Positions 43,713 to 52,295 of a DNA stretch of 64,000 nucleotides are shown here, one piece after another. Within the stretch, counting starts at the first letter, position 1. Each line of letters begins with the position of its first letter. Made by a program: the position numbers and the translations under genes. The notes below the pieces were generated by a model that was not told where the DNA came from, made no database searches, and saw only the letters and a program-made list of their open reading frames with translations. This DNA is from Verrucomicrobiaceae bacterium (GTDB lineage Bacteria > Verrucomicrobiota > Verrucomicrobiia > Verrucomicrobiales > Akkermansiaceae). The stretch covers positions 1 to 64,000 of the forward strand of contig JAIXOR010000016.1 of NCBI GenBank assembly GCA_027486655.1, read 5' to 3'.

Positions 43713-43870
43713 GCGGCCTTTTGGTAGGCGAGGAGCGGGACATGCGCAAGGACCGGACGGCAGGAACCCGGTTTTGGACACGCAAGGTCTTGACCACGAA
43801 GGGATCCGGGCCTAGACAATCGCGAGCCGCGGGTCTGTGTGTCTGCGGCAGCCACCGGTTTTTCCGAATC

Positions 43871-44566
43871 ATGCGTACTCCCCTCCTTCGCATTCCCACC
43901 CTCCTTTCGGCAGGGGCCACCTTGATGCTGGTGTCCTGCGGCGTGGGGGACCCGATCGTGACCCAGCCACCGAAGCGGGTGCTCCATGAGTGGCACGACG
44001 ACGGTGGGCCGGGCGCGGTGAGCATCACCATCAGCCTGCCGGATCAAGTGGCGGAGTTCCGCCGCGGCGGCCGCCCCATCGGGTGGTGCTACGTGGCCAC
44101 CGGGAAGGAAGGGCATGGCACCCGCCCGGGAAGCTATCGGATCACCGAGAAGATCGAGGACAAGTATTCGAACCGCTACGGCTGGATCGAGGATGAGTTC
44201 GGCAACGTGGTGGATGGCGACGCCAAGCCGTCCGACAAGGTGCCTGCGGGCACCAAATACGTGCCCGCGCCGATGCCATTCTGGATGAGGCTGACCTCTT
44301 ATGGGGTGGGGATGCACGGCGGCTTGATTCCGGAGCCCGGCAAACCGGCGTCCCACGGGTGCATCCGGATGCCGAAGGAGTTCGTGCCGATCCTTTTTGA
44401 TTCCGTGACGGTGGGCACCCCGGTGACGATCACGACCCAGCCGAGCACCCATGGACCGGCGACCCAGCCGATCGGCGCTGGCGCGGCTCCGGTGTTGTCC
44501 GGCAACCTGGCCCCGCTGGAGAGCCGGGTGCTTTCGAGCCGCCCCTTGCTGCCGCCAAGCCGCTGA
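43871..44566 (+). CDS. L,D-transpeptidase lipoprotein (YkuD domain)
   Basis: 231 residues. Signal peptide of lipoprotein type (PTLLSAGATLMLVSCG, lipobox Cys near residue 23). The YkuD catalytic signature is MHGGLIPEPGKPASHGCIRM, i.e. the HGG...SHGCIR pattern with the nucleophilic cysteine. The Pro/Thr-rich tail is disordered. It probably forms 3-3 cross-links in peptidoglycan or attaches proteins to it. It converges with the LysM gene at a shared terminator. Confidence 0.9.
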   Translation: MRTPLLRIPTLLSAGATLMLVSCGVGDPIVTQPPKRVLHEWHDDGGPGAVSITISLPDQVAEFRRGGRPIGWCYVATGKEGHGTRPGSYRITEKIEDKYSNRYGWIEDEFGNVVDGDAKPSDKVPAGTKYVPAPMPFWMRLTSYGVGMHGGLIPEPGKPASHGCIRMPKEFVPILFDSVTVGTPVTITTQPSTHGPATQPIGAGAAPVLSGNLAPLESRVLSSRPLLPPSR

Positions 44567-44618
44567 GTCTGGCCAGGCTGGCGGATTGTGCGGGCATGGT
44601 GGCCTCTCGTGGAAAATC

Positions 44619-44651
44619 AAAACCCGCCCGGATCGGGACCGGGCGGGTTTT
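44619..44651. terminator. bidirectional rho-independent terminator
   Basis: A perfect 13-bp stem, AAAACCCGCCCGG (44619-44631) with CCGGGCGGGTTTT (44639-44651), and a seven-base loop. T-runs on both strands make it work both ways. It lies between the convergent L,D-transpeptidase and LysM genes. Confidence 0.9.
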
Positions 44652-44683
44652 CTTCGTTCTGCAGGATGACGGGCTCCGGCCGC

Positions 44684-45784
44684 TTATGGCTGGGCGGGCA
44701 CGTAGAGCTCCGATCCTTTCGCCAGAACGGTGGCGTGGGTGAGATCCAGTCCGTTGAGGTCATTGAGGCGGTCGGTGTCCGTGCCGTGTTTGGCAGCGAA
44801 TTCTCCGTAGCTCATTTCTCCCTCGATGGTGACGGAGCGGATTTTCTTCTCGGGGTTGTTGTTGGGCGCGGGAGGGGTCGCAGCGGCGTTGGCGGAAGGC
44901 GCGGGAGCGGGTTCCGGTGCGGCCGCGGGGGCCGGGGCCGGGGCTGACGGGGTGTGGGTGCTCACCGGCTGGCTCGTCGGCATCGCTTGTGAAGGAATCG
45001 AGGTCGGGATCGACGCAGTGGCCGGCGCGGCAGGGGCGGGGCTTGGCGCCGTGTGAGGTTTCTCGTGGCTCGGGGCCGTGCTGCCGATGGCGGAAACAAT
45101 CGCCTGGGCGGGCCGGCTCTCACCGGTGGGCTTCAAGGTGGGGACCGGGGCGGGCTTTGACGATGCGGCGGCACCCAACTGGATCACCTGGCCCGGGCGG
45201 AGTGCGGTGGGTTTCACGCCGGGATTGGCGGCGATCAGCGAATCCACCGAGACGCGGTGCTTGCGGGCGATGCTCGCGTAGGTCTCGCCGGGAGCAATCC
45301 GGTGGCTGCCCGAGGCGCTGGAAGTCGCTGTCTTCGGAGTGCTGGAGGCGATCGCCTGGGGAGCCGCGGTGGCGGGCTTCGCTTCGGCCGGGGCGGTCCG
45401 GGCGATGGCCGTGGATCCGGGGAGCTTCAGTTTCTGCCCGGGATGGATGAGCGAGGTGGACTTGAGTCCATTCAGCTTGGCGAGCGACTTGGCCGAGCAG
45501 CCCTGGCGGCGGGCGATGCGTTCCAGGCTGTCTCCCTTGCGGACGACGTAGGCGTTGGAACTGCCGGTGGAAGCCGCAGCGGGCGTCGTCGCCGGCGCGC
45601 TCTTCGCGGCGGAAGTGGACCGGACTTCCGACCCTTGTTGCTGACGAACCTGGCTCTCCAGCTTGCGGATTTCCTGCTCCTGGCGGGCGCAGCGTTCACG
45701 GAGCGCTTCCAGTTCGGTCGCCGCGAAAACTTCCGATCCCGTCATCCAGGTGGCCAGCGTGACAAACAGCAGGGTGGCTTTCAT
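44684..45784 (-). CDS. secreted LysM-repeat protein with N-terminal coiled coil
   Basis: 366 residues from ATG 45784 (a second ATG at 45793). Signal peptide (MKATLLFVTLATWMTGSEVFA), then a short coiled coil (LEALRERCARQEQEIRKLESQVRQQ). LysM repeats: YVVRKGDSLERIARRQGCSAKSLAKLNGL (about 80), HRIAPGETYASIARKHRVSVDSLIAANPG (about 160), and a third, degenerate one near the end (MSYGEFAAKHGTDTDRLNDLNGL). Pro/Ala-rich linkers join them. LysM binds peptidoglycan, so a cell-wall-associated role is likely. It has a well-formed promoter just upstream. Confidence 0.88.
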   Translation of the reverse strand: MKATLLFVTLATWMTGSEVFAATELEALRERCARQEQEIRKLESQVRQQQGSEVRSTSAAKSAPATTPAAASTGSSNAYVVRKGDSLERIARRQGCSAKSLAKLNGLKSTSLIHPGQKLKLPGSTAIARTAPAEAKPATAAPQAIASSTPKTATSSASGSHRIAPGETYASIARKHRVSVDSLIAANPGVKPTALRPGQVIQLGAAASSKPAPVPTLKPTGESRPAQAIVSAIGSTAPSHEKPHTAPSPAPAAPATASIPTSIPSQAMPTSQPVSTHTPSAPAPAPAAAPEPAPAPSANAAATPPAPNNNPEKKIRSVTIEGEMSYGEFAAKHGTDTDRLNDLNGLDLTHATVLAKGSELYVPAQP

Positions 45785-45801
45785 GGGGTGCATTTTTCAA
45801 A

Positions 45802-45830
45802 ATTAAAACTTCGGATCAAGAAAAATTCAA
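45802..45830 (-). promoter_or_regulatory. sigma-70-type promoter of the LysM gene
   Basis: On the minus strand TTGAAT (45825-45830), a 17-base spacer and TTTAAT (45802-45807) form a near-consensus pair in an AT-rich stretch. The predicted transcript start is about 45795, only about 10 bases before the ATG at 45784, so the leader is very short. Confidence 0.55.
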
Positions 45831-45885
45831 TTTTTCTTAACAACCTGGCACAAGTCTCCCCTCGGAGGTGGGATGGGGACAAAGA

Positions 45886-45918
45886 AAACGGGCGCCTCCG
45901 CAAGGGAGACGCCCGTTT
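45886..45918. terminator. rho-independent terminator downstream of efp
   Basis: AAACGGGCG (45886-45894) pairs with CGCCCGTTT (45910-45918); an inner CTCC/GGAG pairing extends the stem. It sits 32 bases beyond the efp stop, and the minus strand reads into TTTTCTTTG after the stem, a T-rich exit. Confidence 0.8.
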
Positions 45919-45949
45919 CAAAAGCGGGATCTGGAGGACCCGAGGCCGG

Positions 45950-46513
45950 TCAGGCGCGGCCGAGGTAGGAATTGTCCTCGGTCTTCACGTTGATGCGCTC
46001 GCCGACGTTGATGAAGAGAGGAACCTGGACCACCAGGCCGGTCTCCATGGTGGCGGGTTTGTAAACGTTGTTGGCGGAGTCGCCTTTGACGCCCTCGGAG
46101 GACTCGGTGACCGTCATGGTCATGGTGAGCGGGAGATCCACGGAGACCACGATGCCATCGGCGATGAGGAGGGTGTAGAGCTGGCCTTCGATGAGGTAGT
46201 TCTTCACGTTCTCGATGAGGTCCTCATAGACCACGGCGTCCTCGTAGGTATTGGGATCGAGGAAGTGGTATCCGGAGCTGTCCTTGTAGGAATACTCGTG
46301 GGGAGTGCGCTCGAGCACGACGCCTTCCAGCGAGTCGTTGGAGGTGAGGCGGAGGTTGAAGATCTTCTTGGTGGCCACACTGCGGATGGACATCTGCACG
46401 TAGGAAGCCATGCGCGGAGGTGTCTTCAGTTCGTGGTCCACCACGAGGCAGATTTCGTTGTTGTGGCGGACGGCGTGTCCCTTGCGGAGGTTGATGACGG
46501 GTGTGCTGGCCAT
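45950..46513 (-). CDS. efp: elongation factor P
   Basis: 187 residues, three OB-like domains as in EF-P. The family end is MTVTESSEGVKGDSANNVYKPATMETGLVVQVPLFINVGERINVKTEDNSYLGRA. EF-P rescues ribosomes stalled at polyproline. The loop that holds the modified residue reads LKTPPRMASYVQ; the position of Lys34 in E. coli EF-P aligns with an arginine here, and the flanking glycines are missing. It is third in a deoB-DUF5069-efp series and ends at the terminator at 45886-45918. Confidence 0.9.
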   Translation of the reverse strand: MASTPVINLRKGHAVRHNNEICLVVDHELKTPPRMASYVQMSIRSVATKKIFNLRLTSNDSLEGVVLERTPHEYSYKDSSGYHFLDPNTYEDAVVYEDLIENVKNYLIEGQLYTLLIADGIVVSVDLPLTMTMTVTESSEGVKGDSANNVYKPATMETGLVVQVPLFINVGERINVKTEDNSYLGRA

Positions 46514-46578
46514 GATTTCGGAACGCGGGGAATAGGTGGCGGTCCGCGCCGAAGCAAGCGCGGATTTGCGGTGCGGGT

Positions 46579-47094
46579 TCAGCCTTTCCGGGAAGCGACC
46601 CACTCGGCGACCTTGGCATCGTCGTCTTTGGCGGCCCAGACGCGGCGCAGGAAGTCGGCGGGATGGATGTCGCCATGGGTGCGCAGGAAGCGCCGGTCGC
46701 CGCCGCAGCCGAACATCAGGTCGGGATCGAGTTCACCGCGGAGCTTGGCCCGTGCCTTGGCGAGGATGCGGGGGAGGTAGGGCATGCCGAGCAGCTCGTC
46801 GCCAAAGGTCGGGATGTTCTCGCGATGGAGGAGCGCTTTGAGTTCGGCCGTCTCCGGATGCGTGTGCAGGTAGTCCCGGCGCGCGGCGGCGATGAGCAGG
46901 GCGGTGGTGGGAGTGGGCTCGCCTTCGCCGACGAAGTCCTCGACGAAGTCGAAGAACTCGCGGGACTTGTAGCCGATTTCTGCCAGGAAAACCCGGTCGG
47001 CTGGGGAGTAGTAGGATTCGAAGTCCGAGTTTCCGGAGCGGAGTTCCTTCACGCAGCGGTCGAAGAGGTCGAGAAACGAGTCATTCCAGGTCAT
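46579..47094 (-). CDS. DUF5069-like protein of unknown function
   Basis: 171 residues from ATG 47094. The second half resembles DUF5069: MPYLPRILAKARAKLRGELDPDLMFGCGGDRRFLRTHGDIHPADFLRRVWAAKDDDAKVAEWV. The N-terminal half is acidic and helical. Co-transcribed between deoB and efp (44 and 65-base gaps). No function is known for the family. Confidence 0.65.
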   Translation of the reverse strand: MTWNDSFLDLFDRCVKELRSGNSDFESYYSPADRVFLAEIGYKSREFFDFVEDFVGEGEPTPTTALLIAAARRDYLHTHPETAELKALLHRENIPTFGDELLGMPYLPRILAKARAKLRGELDPDLMFGCGGDRRFLRTHGDIHPADFLRRVWAAKDDDAKVAEWVASRKG

Positions 47095-47138
47095 GGCAGA
47101 GACGGGGTAGGCCGGGAAAGGTGATTTGGCAAGGCGCG

Positions 47139-48251
47139 TCAGGTCCAATGTGCCTCCACCAGACGGGCGACATCACTGAAGACACGCGGCCGGGCAGAGT
47201 GGTCGAGGCCCAGGGCGAGGAGCGGAACCTGCTCGCGGGTGTGGTCGGTTCCCGGGTGGTAGGGGTCGTTTCCATGGTCCGCGGTGATGAGCACGAGATC
47301 GCCGGGGGAGATGCGCGGGAAGAAGGATCCAAGCCATGCATCGAACTCGCGGAGGCATCCGGCGTAGCCTTGCGGATCCCGGCGGTGGCCGTAGAGGGAA
47401 TCGAAGTCCACGAGGTTCGCAAAAATGAAGTGAGGCCCGGGCGGGGGCGAGTCCCAGAGGCGGTCGATGGCGGCCATGCCCTCGGCATTGGAGGCGGTGG
47501 GGTGGGAGTCATCGAGGCCGGATCCGGCGAAGATGTCCGAGATTTTTCCCACGCCGATGGTGCGGATGCCGGAGCGTTGGAGGCGGTTGAGGACGGTATC
47601 CTGGGGGGCGATCGAGTAATCGTGGCGATTTCCGGTGCGGCGGAAGTCGTTGGCGCAGGTCCCGAGAAAGGGTCTGGCGATGACGCGTCCGATGCGGATG
47701 CCGCGTTCGTCGAGGAGGGATCGTGCGGTTTTGCAAAGGTCCCAGAGGCGCTGCAGGCCGAAGCGTTCCTCGTGGGCGGCGATCTGGAGCACGCTGTCCG
47801 CGCTGGTGTAGAGGATGGGGTGACCGGTGCGCAGGTGTTCCTCTCCGAGTTGATTCAGGATGTCCGTGCCGGATGCCGCGACGTTTCCGAGGAACCTTGT
47901 GCCGGAGCGCGCTTCCAATTCAGCGACGAGATCGGCGGGGAAGGAAGGGAAGGTGTCAAAGGGTTGTTCGAGCGGGAGCCCCATCAGTTCCCAATGACCG
48001 GTGGTGGTGTCCTTGCCGGCGGCGCGGGCGGTGAGCCGGAAGTGAGTCGCGGCGGGGTGTGGTGAGACATCCGCTGCGAGGCCGAGGACTTCGAGCAGTC
48101 CGAGTGAGGCGAGGTTTGGCAGCTGCAAGCCGGGCAAGCGCTGGAACAGGTGGCCGAGGGTGTCCGCACCTTCGTCGCCATAGGCGGCGGCATCCGGCGC
48201 GTGGCCGCAGCCGACCGAGTCGAGGACGATGACAAGCGCACGGGTCTTCAT
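47139..48251 (-). CDS. deoB: phosphopentomutase
   Basis: 370 residues from ATG 48251. Alkaline-phosphatase-like metal motifs: IVLDSVGCGHAPDAAAYGDEGADTLGH, KDTTTGHWELMG (the phosphorylated threonine region), YTSADSVLQIAAHEE, DFDSLYGHRRDPQGYAG and LITADHGNDPYHPGTDHTRE. It interconverts ribose-1- and ribose-5-phosphate (and deoxyribose forms) in nucleoside salvage, in the cytoplasm. Length is close to the family norm. Confidence 0.95.
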   Translation of the reverse strand: MKTRALVIVLDSVGCGHAPDAAAYGDEGADTLGHLFQRLPGLQLPNLASLGLLEVLGLAADVSPHPAATHFRLTARAAGKDTTTGHWELMGLPLEQPFDTFPSFPADLVAELEARSGTRFLGNVAASGTDILNQLGEEHLRTGHPILYTSADSVLQIAAHEERFGLQRLWDLCKTARSLLDERGIRIGRVIARPFLGTCANDFRRTGNRHDYSIAPQDTVLNRLQRSGIRTIGVGKISDIFAGSGLDDSHPTASNAEGMAAIDRLWDSPPPGPHFIFANLVDFDSLYGHRRDPQGYAGCLREFDAWLGSFFPRISPGDLVLITADHGNDPYHPGTDHTREQVPLLALGLDHSARPRVFSDVARLVEAHWT

Positions 48252-48346
48252 GGCGAGGACGATGGGGGGAAATCCGATGGATTGGCCGCGGTCGGGCTGC
48301 GGAGGCGTATGCTCGGGCAAACGAAGGGCGCGTGAGTCATGCGCCT

Positions 48347-48898
48347 CTAACGGATGTAGGAGCCGCAGGGAGCGGACACGGCGGGTGGTCCGCCGGTGAT
48401 GCCCACAGGCGGAAGGATGAGGGCGATTTCACCGCCGTTGACCTTGAGTGAGGCTTGTGCGGCGGTCGCTTCGAGTCCTTGCTGATGGAAAGGAGCCGCA
48501 GCCGACGGTTCGCGCTGGACCAACTGGTTTCCGGCGAGGCCCGAGAGTCTTGTTTCGAACAGGAATCCGGGGAACTCCACCCGTGCGGCGGCCTCGTCGG
48601 ACGATGTGCAGATGCGGATATCCGCCTGGATCACCGGAGCGTTTTCAAAGGGCGTGCCTGAGAAAATGTGTTTTCCGAAGTAAGCGCCCACGGCGGGATC
48701 GGCACTGACGAACCCGAAGGCGAGAGGAGCTGCCGAAGCGTCCGGTTGCCAAAAAATCATTCCACTCGGGGCCGAGCCGACCGGGGTGTGGACCGTACGC
48801 GCGACGTGCACGATCACATTCGGCATGGCCAGCCCATCCGCAGTGGCGGCGACCAAATCCACACCACCTTCCCATGACATCCAGTGATCCAATGACAT
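48347..48898 (-). CDS. protein of unknown function
   Basis: 183 residues from ATG 48898. No signal peptide or membrane helix. Mostly beta-rich in look (VIVHVARTVHTPVGSAPSGMIFWQP, AFGFVSADPAVGAYFGKHIFSGTPFENAPVIQADIRI). I do not recognise a family. It lies 95 bases upstream of deoB on the same strand and could be co-transcribed. Confidence 0.55.
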   Translation of the reverse strand: MSLDHWMSWEGGVDLVAATADGLAMPNVIVHVARTVHTPVGSAPSGMIFWQPDASAAPLAFGFVSADPAVGAYFGKHIFSGTPFENAPVIQADIRICTSSDEAAARVEFPGFLFETRLSGLAGNQLVQREPSAAAPFHQQGLEATAAQASLKVNGGEIALILPPVGITGGPPAVSAPCGSYIR

Positions 48899-48940
48899 GA
48901 AATCAGATAGAAGCGTGGAGCAGGCCAGGTCAAGCCGCGA

Positions 48941-50086
48941 TCAGGCGCGCGGGAGCGCGGCGGCGATCTTTTCCAGCCCTTCGAGCATGCGCGGGCGAGG
49001 GCAGCCGAAGTTGAATCGGAAATGCCCCGGCCAGCCGAAGAAGGCACCGTCGGAGAGGAACAGTCCTGCCTTTTTCTCGAAATGAAGCGCCGGGTTTTCC
49101 AAGCCGAGTGCGGAGGCGTCGATCCATGCGAGATAGGTGGCGTCACCAGGCCGGACGGACAGGCCGGGGCAGTGGCTGCGGATGAAGTCGACGAGGGCGT
49201 CGCGGTTGCCCTTCAGATAGGTGACGAGTTCCCTGCGCCATGGTTCTCCATCGCGGTAGGCGGACTCGGCGGCGTAGTAGGAAAGGGCGTTGATTTCCGA
49301 CAGGGTGTGGCCGCGTGCGGCGTTGAAGCGCCTGCGCACCGAGTCGTTGGGGATCACCGCGTATGCGTATCCGAGGCCGGCGATGTTCCAGGTTTTGCTG
49401 GGCGAGAGCAGGGTGATGCAGCGGTCGGCGAATCGCCCGGGCAGATTGAGAGCGGACACATGGGGAGTGGCGTCTTCGTCGAACACGAGATCGCAGTGGA
49501 TTTCGTCGGAGACCAGGATGAGATCGTGCCGCTCGCAGAACTCCGCCAGCTTCACAAGGTCCTGTTCCGGGAAAACCCTGCCGAGCGGGTTCTGCGGATT
49601 GCACAGCAGGAACACCTTGGTGGCCGGAGTGACGGCCTGTTCCATGCCGTCCCAATCAAAAGTCCACCCCTCGCCGCCGCGCACATGGTCCACCTGGATC
49701 AGGTTCACCTTTGCATCGTGGTGAACGCCGAGAAAAGGGGGATAAACCGGTGTGCAGGTCATCACTGCCTCACCGTTTCCGCAAAAGGCGCGGGCTGCGA
49801 GTGAGAGCGCAGGGACCAGGCCGCCGAGGTGGGTGATGTGCTCCAGAGGCACCAGCGCTCCGCGCCGCTCGCGCAGGTAGGTGAGAATGGCGTCGTTGAG
49901 TCCTTCGTGCGCCTGGGCGTATCCGAAAATGCCGTGATCCACCCGCCGGTGCAGCGCCTCGAGAATGCAGGGTGCGGAGGCGAAGTCCATGTCCGCCACC
50001 CAGAAGGGATCGAGTTCCGGGCGTCGGTCGTATTTGATGCATCCCGTGCCGCGGCGTGTCAGTGGCGTCTCGAAGTCGAATCTCAT
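48941..50086 (-). CDS. PLP-dependent aminotransferase-fold C-S lyase (PatB/MalY type)
   Basis: 381 residues from ATG 50086. MRFDFETPLTRRGTGCIKYD is the PatB/MalY start; PFWVADMDFASAP, LLCNPQNPLGRVFP, LVSDEIHCDLVFD and the PLP-lysine motif LLSPSKTWNIAGLGYAY follow. Such enzymes split cystathionine or cysteine to give a thiol plus pyruvate and ammonia. An earlier ATG at 50146 would add 20 residues before the conserved start and is less likely. Confidence 0.92.
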   Translation of the reverse strand: MRFDFETPLTRRGTGCIKYDRRPELDPFWVADMDFASAPCILEALHRRVDHGIFGYAQAHEGLNDAILTYLRERRGALVPLEHITHLGGLVPALSLAARAFCGNGEAVMTCTPVYPPFLGVHHDAKVNLIQVDHVRGGEGWTFDWDGMEQAVTPATKVFLLCNPQNPLGRVFPEQDLVKLAEFCERHDLILVSDEIHCDLVFDEDATPHVSALNLPGRFADRCITLLSPSKTWNIAGLGYAYAVIPNDSVRRRFNAARGHTLSEINALSYYAAESAYRDGEPWRRELVTYLKGNRDALVDFIRSHCPGLSVRPGDATYLAWIDASALGLENPALHFEKKAGLFLSDGAFFGWPGHFRFNFGCPRPRMLEGLEKIAAALPRA

Positions 50087-50186
50087 CGCGCGCCGTTTCT
50101 CGCGGGGGATGCCCGCGGATTCAAGCGGGGATTGCGGATTGTGCATCCCGAGGCGCGGGCTATCGTGCCGCCACTTCACGATCCGG

Positions 50187-51146
50187 ATGAGCGGCCGATT
50201 CCAAAACCCATGGCACCACGAGGAACACGGCGTGCTCGACATCCTGAAATGGAAACTGCGCTGGACTCCGCGCGAAGCACCGGCCATGCCGGATGCTCCG
50301 GACCGCCCCGCCGGATGGGAGCGCCTGGAGCCTCAAACGATCGCGAAACCTCCCGAGGCGGGTTGGCGCGTGGTCTGGCTCGGTCATGCCTCGTTCCTCT
50401 TGCAAGGTGCGGGGCGTTCGCTGCTCATCGATCCGGTATTCGCCGCTCATTGCGGACCCTTTCCGCTGCCGGGGCTTTTCCGTCAGGTGCCGCCGCCCTG
50501 CCGCTTGGACGAACTGCCGCAAATCGACGCCGTCCTTCTCACCCACTCCCATTACGACCACCTGGACTTGCAAACCTTGCGCAAGCTGGGATGCGACATC
50601 CCGATCTTCATCGCCGAGGGACATGCGGCCTGGCTGGGCAGGAAAGGTTTCACCCGGGTGAGCGACCTTGCCTGGAGGCAAACGAGTGACGCCATCCCGG
50701 GACTTCAGCTGACCGCCACACCGGCCATGCATTTTTCCGCGCGCACTCCCTTCGATCGGAACCGCGGCCATTGGTGTGGCTGGCTGGTTGAGGGGGGCGG
50801 TTGCAAACTCTGGCATGCCGGCGACAGCGCGTGGTGCCCGGCTTTTGCCGAGATGGGGGAAAGGCTCGGCGAAATCGACTTCGGCATGATTCCGATCGGA
50901 GCCTATCAGCCGCGTTCAATCATGAAGGGCATCCACATGAATCCCGAGGAAGCCGTTTCCGCCTTCCGTGAGGCACGCTGCCGGAGGGCGGTGGGCATGC
51001 ACTGGGGGGTGTTCCGCCTCACCGATGAGGCGCTGGGTGAGCCACCGGCCATGCTGGAGGAAATCGCGCGGAAAGTCGGATTGCCGGATGGGGCGTTTGT
51101 CACCGTGCCGGTCGGGCGGCCGATTCCGGTGATGCCTGTCATTTGA
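50187..51146 (+). CDS. MBL-fold hydrolase, NAPE-PLD-like
   Basis: 319 residues. N-terminus SGRFQNPWHH...LDILKWKLRWTPRE matches the NAPE-PLD lineage. Metal motifs are VVWLGHASFLLQ, LLTHSHYDHLD (H-x-H-x-D-H) and LWHAGDSAWCPAF; the C-terminal MHWGVFRLTDEALGEPP is the family hallmark. Members cut phosphodiester bonds in lipid-linked or similar substrates. Its first ATG at 50187 overlaps no gene; the divergent C-S lyase starts 100 bases away. It overlaps the convergent next gene's stop by eight bases. Confidence 0.85.
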   Translation: MSGRFQNPWHHEEHGVLDILKWKLRWTPREAPAMPDAPDRPAGWERLEPQTIAKPPEAGWRVVWLGHASFLLQGAGRSLLIDPVFAAHCGPFPLPGLFRQVPPPCRLDELPQIDAVLLTHSHYDHLDLQTLRKLGCDIPIFIAEGHAAWLGRKGFTRVSDLAWRQTSDAIPGLQLTATPAMHFSARTPFDRNRGHWCGWLVEGGGCKLWHAGDSAWCPAFAEMGERLGEIDFGMIPIGAYQPRSIMKGIHMNPEEAVSAFREARCRRAVGMHWGVFRLTDEALGEPPAMLEEIARKVGLPDGAFVTVPVGRPIPVMPVI

Positions 51147-51624
51147 GGACCTCGTCGAGCTTTTCGCCCGAGGGTTCCCAGTATTTCACGTTTTTCACCT
51201 TGCCGTCCGCGAGTTGCAGCACGGTGACCTTGCCGGTTTCCTGCGGGAAGCGGGCGATCAGCGCTGCATCGTCGCCAAGAATGATGCGGTGGCTGTATTT
51301 GCGCATCTTCGGCAGGGCGAACATGCGGCCGATGCCGGGCATGCCGTGGATATTGGCCACATACACGGCTTTTTTGGCGGGAAGGTAGTCCTTGCCGAGC
51401 GCATCGAGTGCGGCGTTGGCCTTCTTTCCCGTGTCCATGTCGTGGGTGACGAGAAGGAAACGCACGTCTTCGGGCTTCAGGGTGAAGGCGTTCTCATGTT
51501 GGTCCTTTGCCTGGAAGGCCTCCACCTTCTGTCCGGTGGCGTAAGGCGCGGCCATGGCGAGCGTGGAGCCAAGGAGTCCGGCGGCGAGAATGAGGGTGGC
51601 TTTCTTGAGAAGGAGGATGTTCAT
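51139..51624 (-). CDS. periplasmic protein of unknown function, thioredoxin-fold-like
   Basis: 161 residues. Signal peptide (MNILLLKKATLILAAGLLGSTLAMA). After it the sequence looks like a thioredoxin-fold domain without the Cys pair: FQAKDQHENAFTLKPEDVRFLLVTHD, YVANIHGMPGIGRMFALPKMRKYSHRIILGDD. YtfJ-like proteins have this look; homology is uncertain. Divergent from the YceI gene. Confidence 0.6.
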   Translation of the reverse strand: MNILLLKKATLILAAGLLGSTLAMAAPYATGQKVEAFQAKDQHENAFTLKPEDVRFLLVTHDMDTGKKANAALDALGKDYLPAKKAVYVANIHGMPGIGRMFALPKMRKYSHRIILGDDAALIARFPQETGKVTVLQLADGKVKNVKYWEPSGEKLDEVLK

Positions 51625-51721
51625 GGCTTTCGAATGCTTCGCGGCAATTAGTAACGGTTTGGAAACTTCTCAAGCAAAACGTTGCAATCGGACCCCGATT
51701 CGTCGAAGCTCTGCGGAAATC

Positions 51722-52270
51722 ATGAAACATCCGCTTTTCCAAACCACCGCCCTGCTTCTCGGCATGACCTTGGTCGCCGGAGCCGCCACCCTCAAGCCGG
51801 ACAAGCAACGCAGCCGCATCCAGGTGGACGTCAAGGCGACCGGTCACAATTTCACGGGCGACCTCAAGGACTACACGCTGAGCGCCACGGGCGACGAGGC
51901 GACCCTGGCTCCAAGCAAGCTGGACCTCGCGTGGGACTTCAACGACTTCAAGACCGGCGATGAAAAGCGCGACAAGGAGATGATCAAGTGGCTCGGTGGA
52001 GGCACTCCGAAGGGCTCGTTCTCATTCACCAAGTGCTGGGATGAAAACACCGAGGGTGGCAATGCCCAGGGAACCCTCACCATCAACGGCGTGGCGAAAA
52101 CCATCTCCTTCCCCTACAAGGTGAAGAAGGAAGGCGACTGGGTGACTCTCAGCGGCAAGGTCACCATCGATCACCAGAACTTCAATCTCCCGATCATCCG
52201 TTCGATGGCGCTTCTGACCGTGGACCCCAAGCTGGTCATCCGTTTCCACGTGGTGGGCAAGGCCGACTGA
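51722..52270 (+). CDS. YceI-family periplasmic protein
   Basis: 182 residues with a signal peptide (MKHPLFQTTALLLGMTLVAGA). The YceI beta-barrel shows as SRIQVDVKATGHNFTGDLKDYTLSATGDEA, DKEMIKWLGGGTPKGSFSFTK, GTLTINGVAKTISFPYKVK and KVTIDHQNFNLPI. YceI proteins bind isoprenoid-type molecules in the periplasm. The next gene makes isoprenoid diphosphates, a fitting neighbour, although the link is inferred. Confidence 0.88.
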   Translation: MKHPLFQTTALLLGMTLVAGAATLKPDKQRSRIQVDVKATGHNFTGDLKDYTLSATGDEATLAPSKLDLAWDFNDFKTGDEKRDKEMIKWLGGGTPKGSFSFTKCWDENTEGGNAQGTLTINGVAKTISFPYKVKKEGDWVTLSGKVTIDHQNFNLPIIRSMALLTVDPKLVIRFHVVGKAD

Positions 52271-52295
52271 GCCGCGGTTTCTTTACTGACATCCC

